Source of the DNA: an uncultured Pseudomonadales bacterium
Lineage (GTDB): Bacteria > Pseudomonadota > Gammaproteobacteria > Pseudomonadales > Azotimanducaceae
Reading direction: 5' to 3'
DNA: 36,724 bases
NCBI GenBank assembly: GCA_938036875.1
Contig: CALHVX010000147.1
Coordinates: forward strand, 1 to 36,724
Shown here: in pieces, positions 36,464 through 36,724 of the stretch
Layout of the letters: every line of letters starts with the position of its first letter
How positions within the stretch are numbered: position 1 is the first letter of the stretch
Position numbers and translations under genes: made by a program
The notes under the pieces: model-generated
Seen by the model: only the letters and a program-made list of their open reading frames with translations
Told to the model about the DNA's origin: nothing
Database searches by the model: none

Positions 36464-36724
36464 TTACAGCCGGAAATTTTCTCCTAGATAAACTTGTCGT
36501 ACCGTTGCATCTGCAATTATGGACTGTGGGTCGCCATCTGCAATGATCCCGCCCTCGTGAACGATGTAAGCTCTATCACAAATATCTAAGGTTTCTCGAA
36601 CTTGGTGATCAGTAATCAACACGCCAATATTACGTTGCGCCAGGTCACGTATTTCTTGTTTGATATCGTTGACAGAGATGGGGTCAACGCCGGCAAAGGG
36701 CTCATCTAACAAGATGAAGCTGGG
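36464..36724 (-). CDS. lptB: LPS export ABC ATPase LptB, C-terminal part only
   Basis: The gene runs off the right edge; only the last 86 codons are seen. They start at PSFILLDEP, the Walker B region, and continue [14 protein letters not shown], then [25 protein letters not shown] with the switch His, and a tail [11 protein letters not shown]...VYLGENF. This wording is that of LptB, the ATPase of the LptB2FGC complex that drives lipopolysaccharide to the cell surface. The position directly before rpoN supports the assignment. No internal terminator separates it from rpoN (33 bp gap), so they may be co-transcribed. Confidence 0.93.
   Translation of the reverse strand, partial: PSFILLDEPFAGVDPISVNDIKQEIRDLAQRNIGVLITDHQVRETLDICDRAYIVHEGGIIADGDPQSIIADATVRQVYLGENFRL

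Overview
The window is a 36.7 kb chromosomal segment of a gammaproteobacterium with moderate GC (low-to-mid 50s by eye). Three conserved gammaproteobacterial blocks support this: mreB-mreC-mreD-maf-rng-yhdP-tldD with darP and pmbA beside it, a gatC-gatA-gatB operon, and lptB-rpoN-hpf-ptsN-rapZ-npr followed by mgtE. A YiaD-type lipoprotein and a DUF6316 protein fit a marine Pseudomonadales/Cellvibrionales-like lineage, but I cannot name the genus.

Layout. 1-2285: the end of a surface-polysaccharide cluster, with two family 2 glycosyltransferases and a sugar-dehydrogenase-like SDR. 2432-6538: yiaD, then (minus) a eukaryotic/archaeal-type glycyl-tRNA synthetase overlapping a GcvR-like ACT protein, then a DUF6316 protein and a DHRS4-like SDR. 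6655-10923: a DUF1499 membrane protein, then a two-gene CvaA/CvaB-type exporter whose ABC subunit keeps an intact C39 peptidase triad; no precursor peptide is visible. 10920-14537 (minus): ugd, then an operon of DUF35 protein, SCPx-type thiolase and YfcE-like phosphodiesterase. 14720-15124: a CBS-pair protein. 15163-18513 (minus): gatCAB. 18832-29124 (plus): the cell-shape / RNA-processing / envelope-lipid block. 29160-31238: darP and pmbA, divergent. 31242-36724 (minus): mgtE, npr, rapZ, ptsN, hpf, rpoN and the end of lptB.

How the genes work together. The GatCAB amidotransferase and GlyRS feed translation. MreBCD organises lateral wall synthesis, and YhdP and LptB serve phospholipid and LPS transport to the outer membrane. 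RNase G, DarP and HPF act on rRNA and ribosomes. NPr, EIIA-Ntr and RapZ form the nitrogen PTS branch beside sigma-54. TldD and PmbA are the two halves of one metalloprotease. Ugd would supply UDP-glucuronate, plausibly to the polysaccharide made by the glycosyltransferases at the left end.

Most of the window is conserved core genome. I found no tRNA or rRNA gene, insertion sequence, phage gene or CRISPR array. The items most worth a second look are the exporter without a visible substrate, the missing standard start codon of mreC, the coupled GlyRS/ACT pair, the thiolase-DUF35-phosphodiesterase operon, and a direct-repeat/promoter arrangement upstream of mreB.
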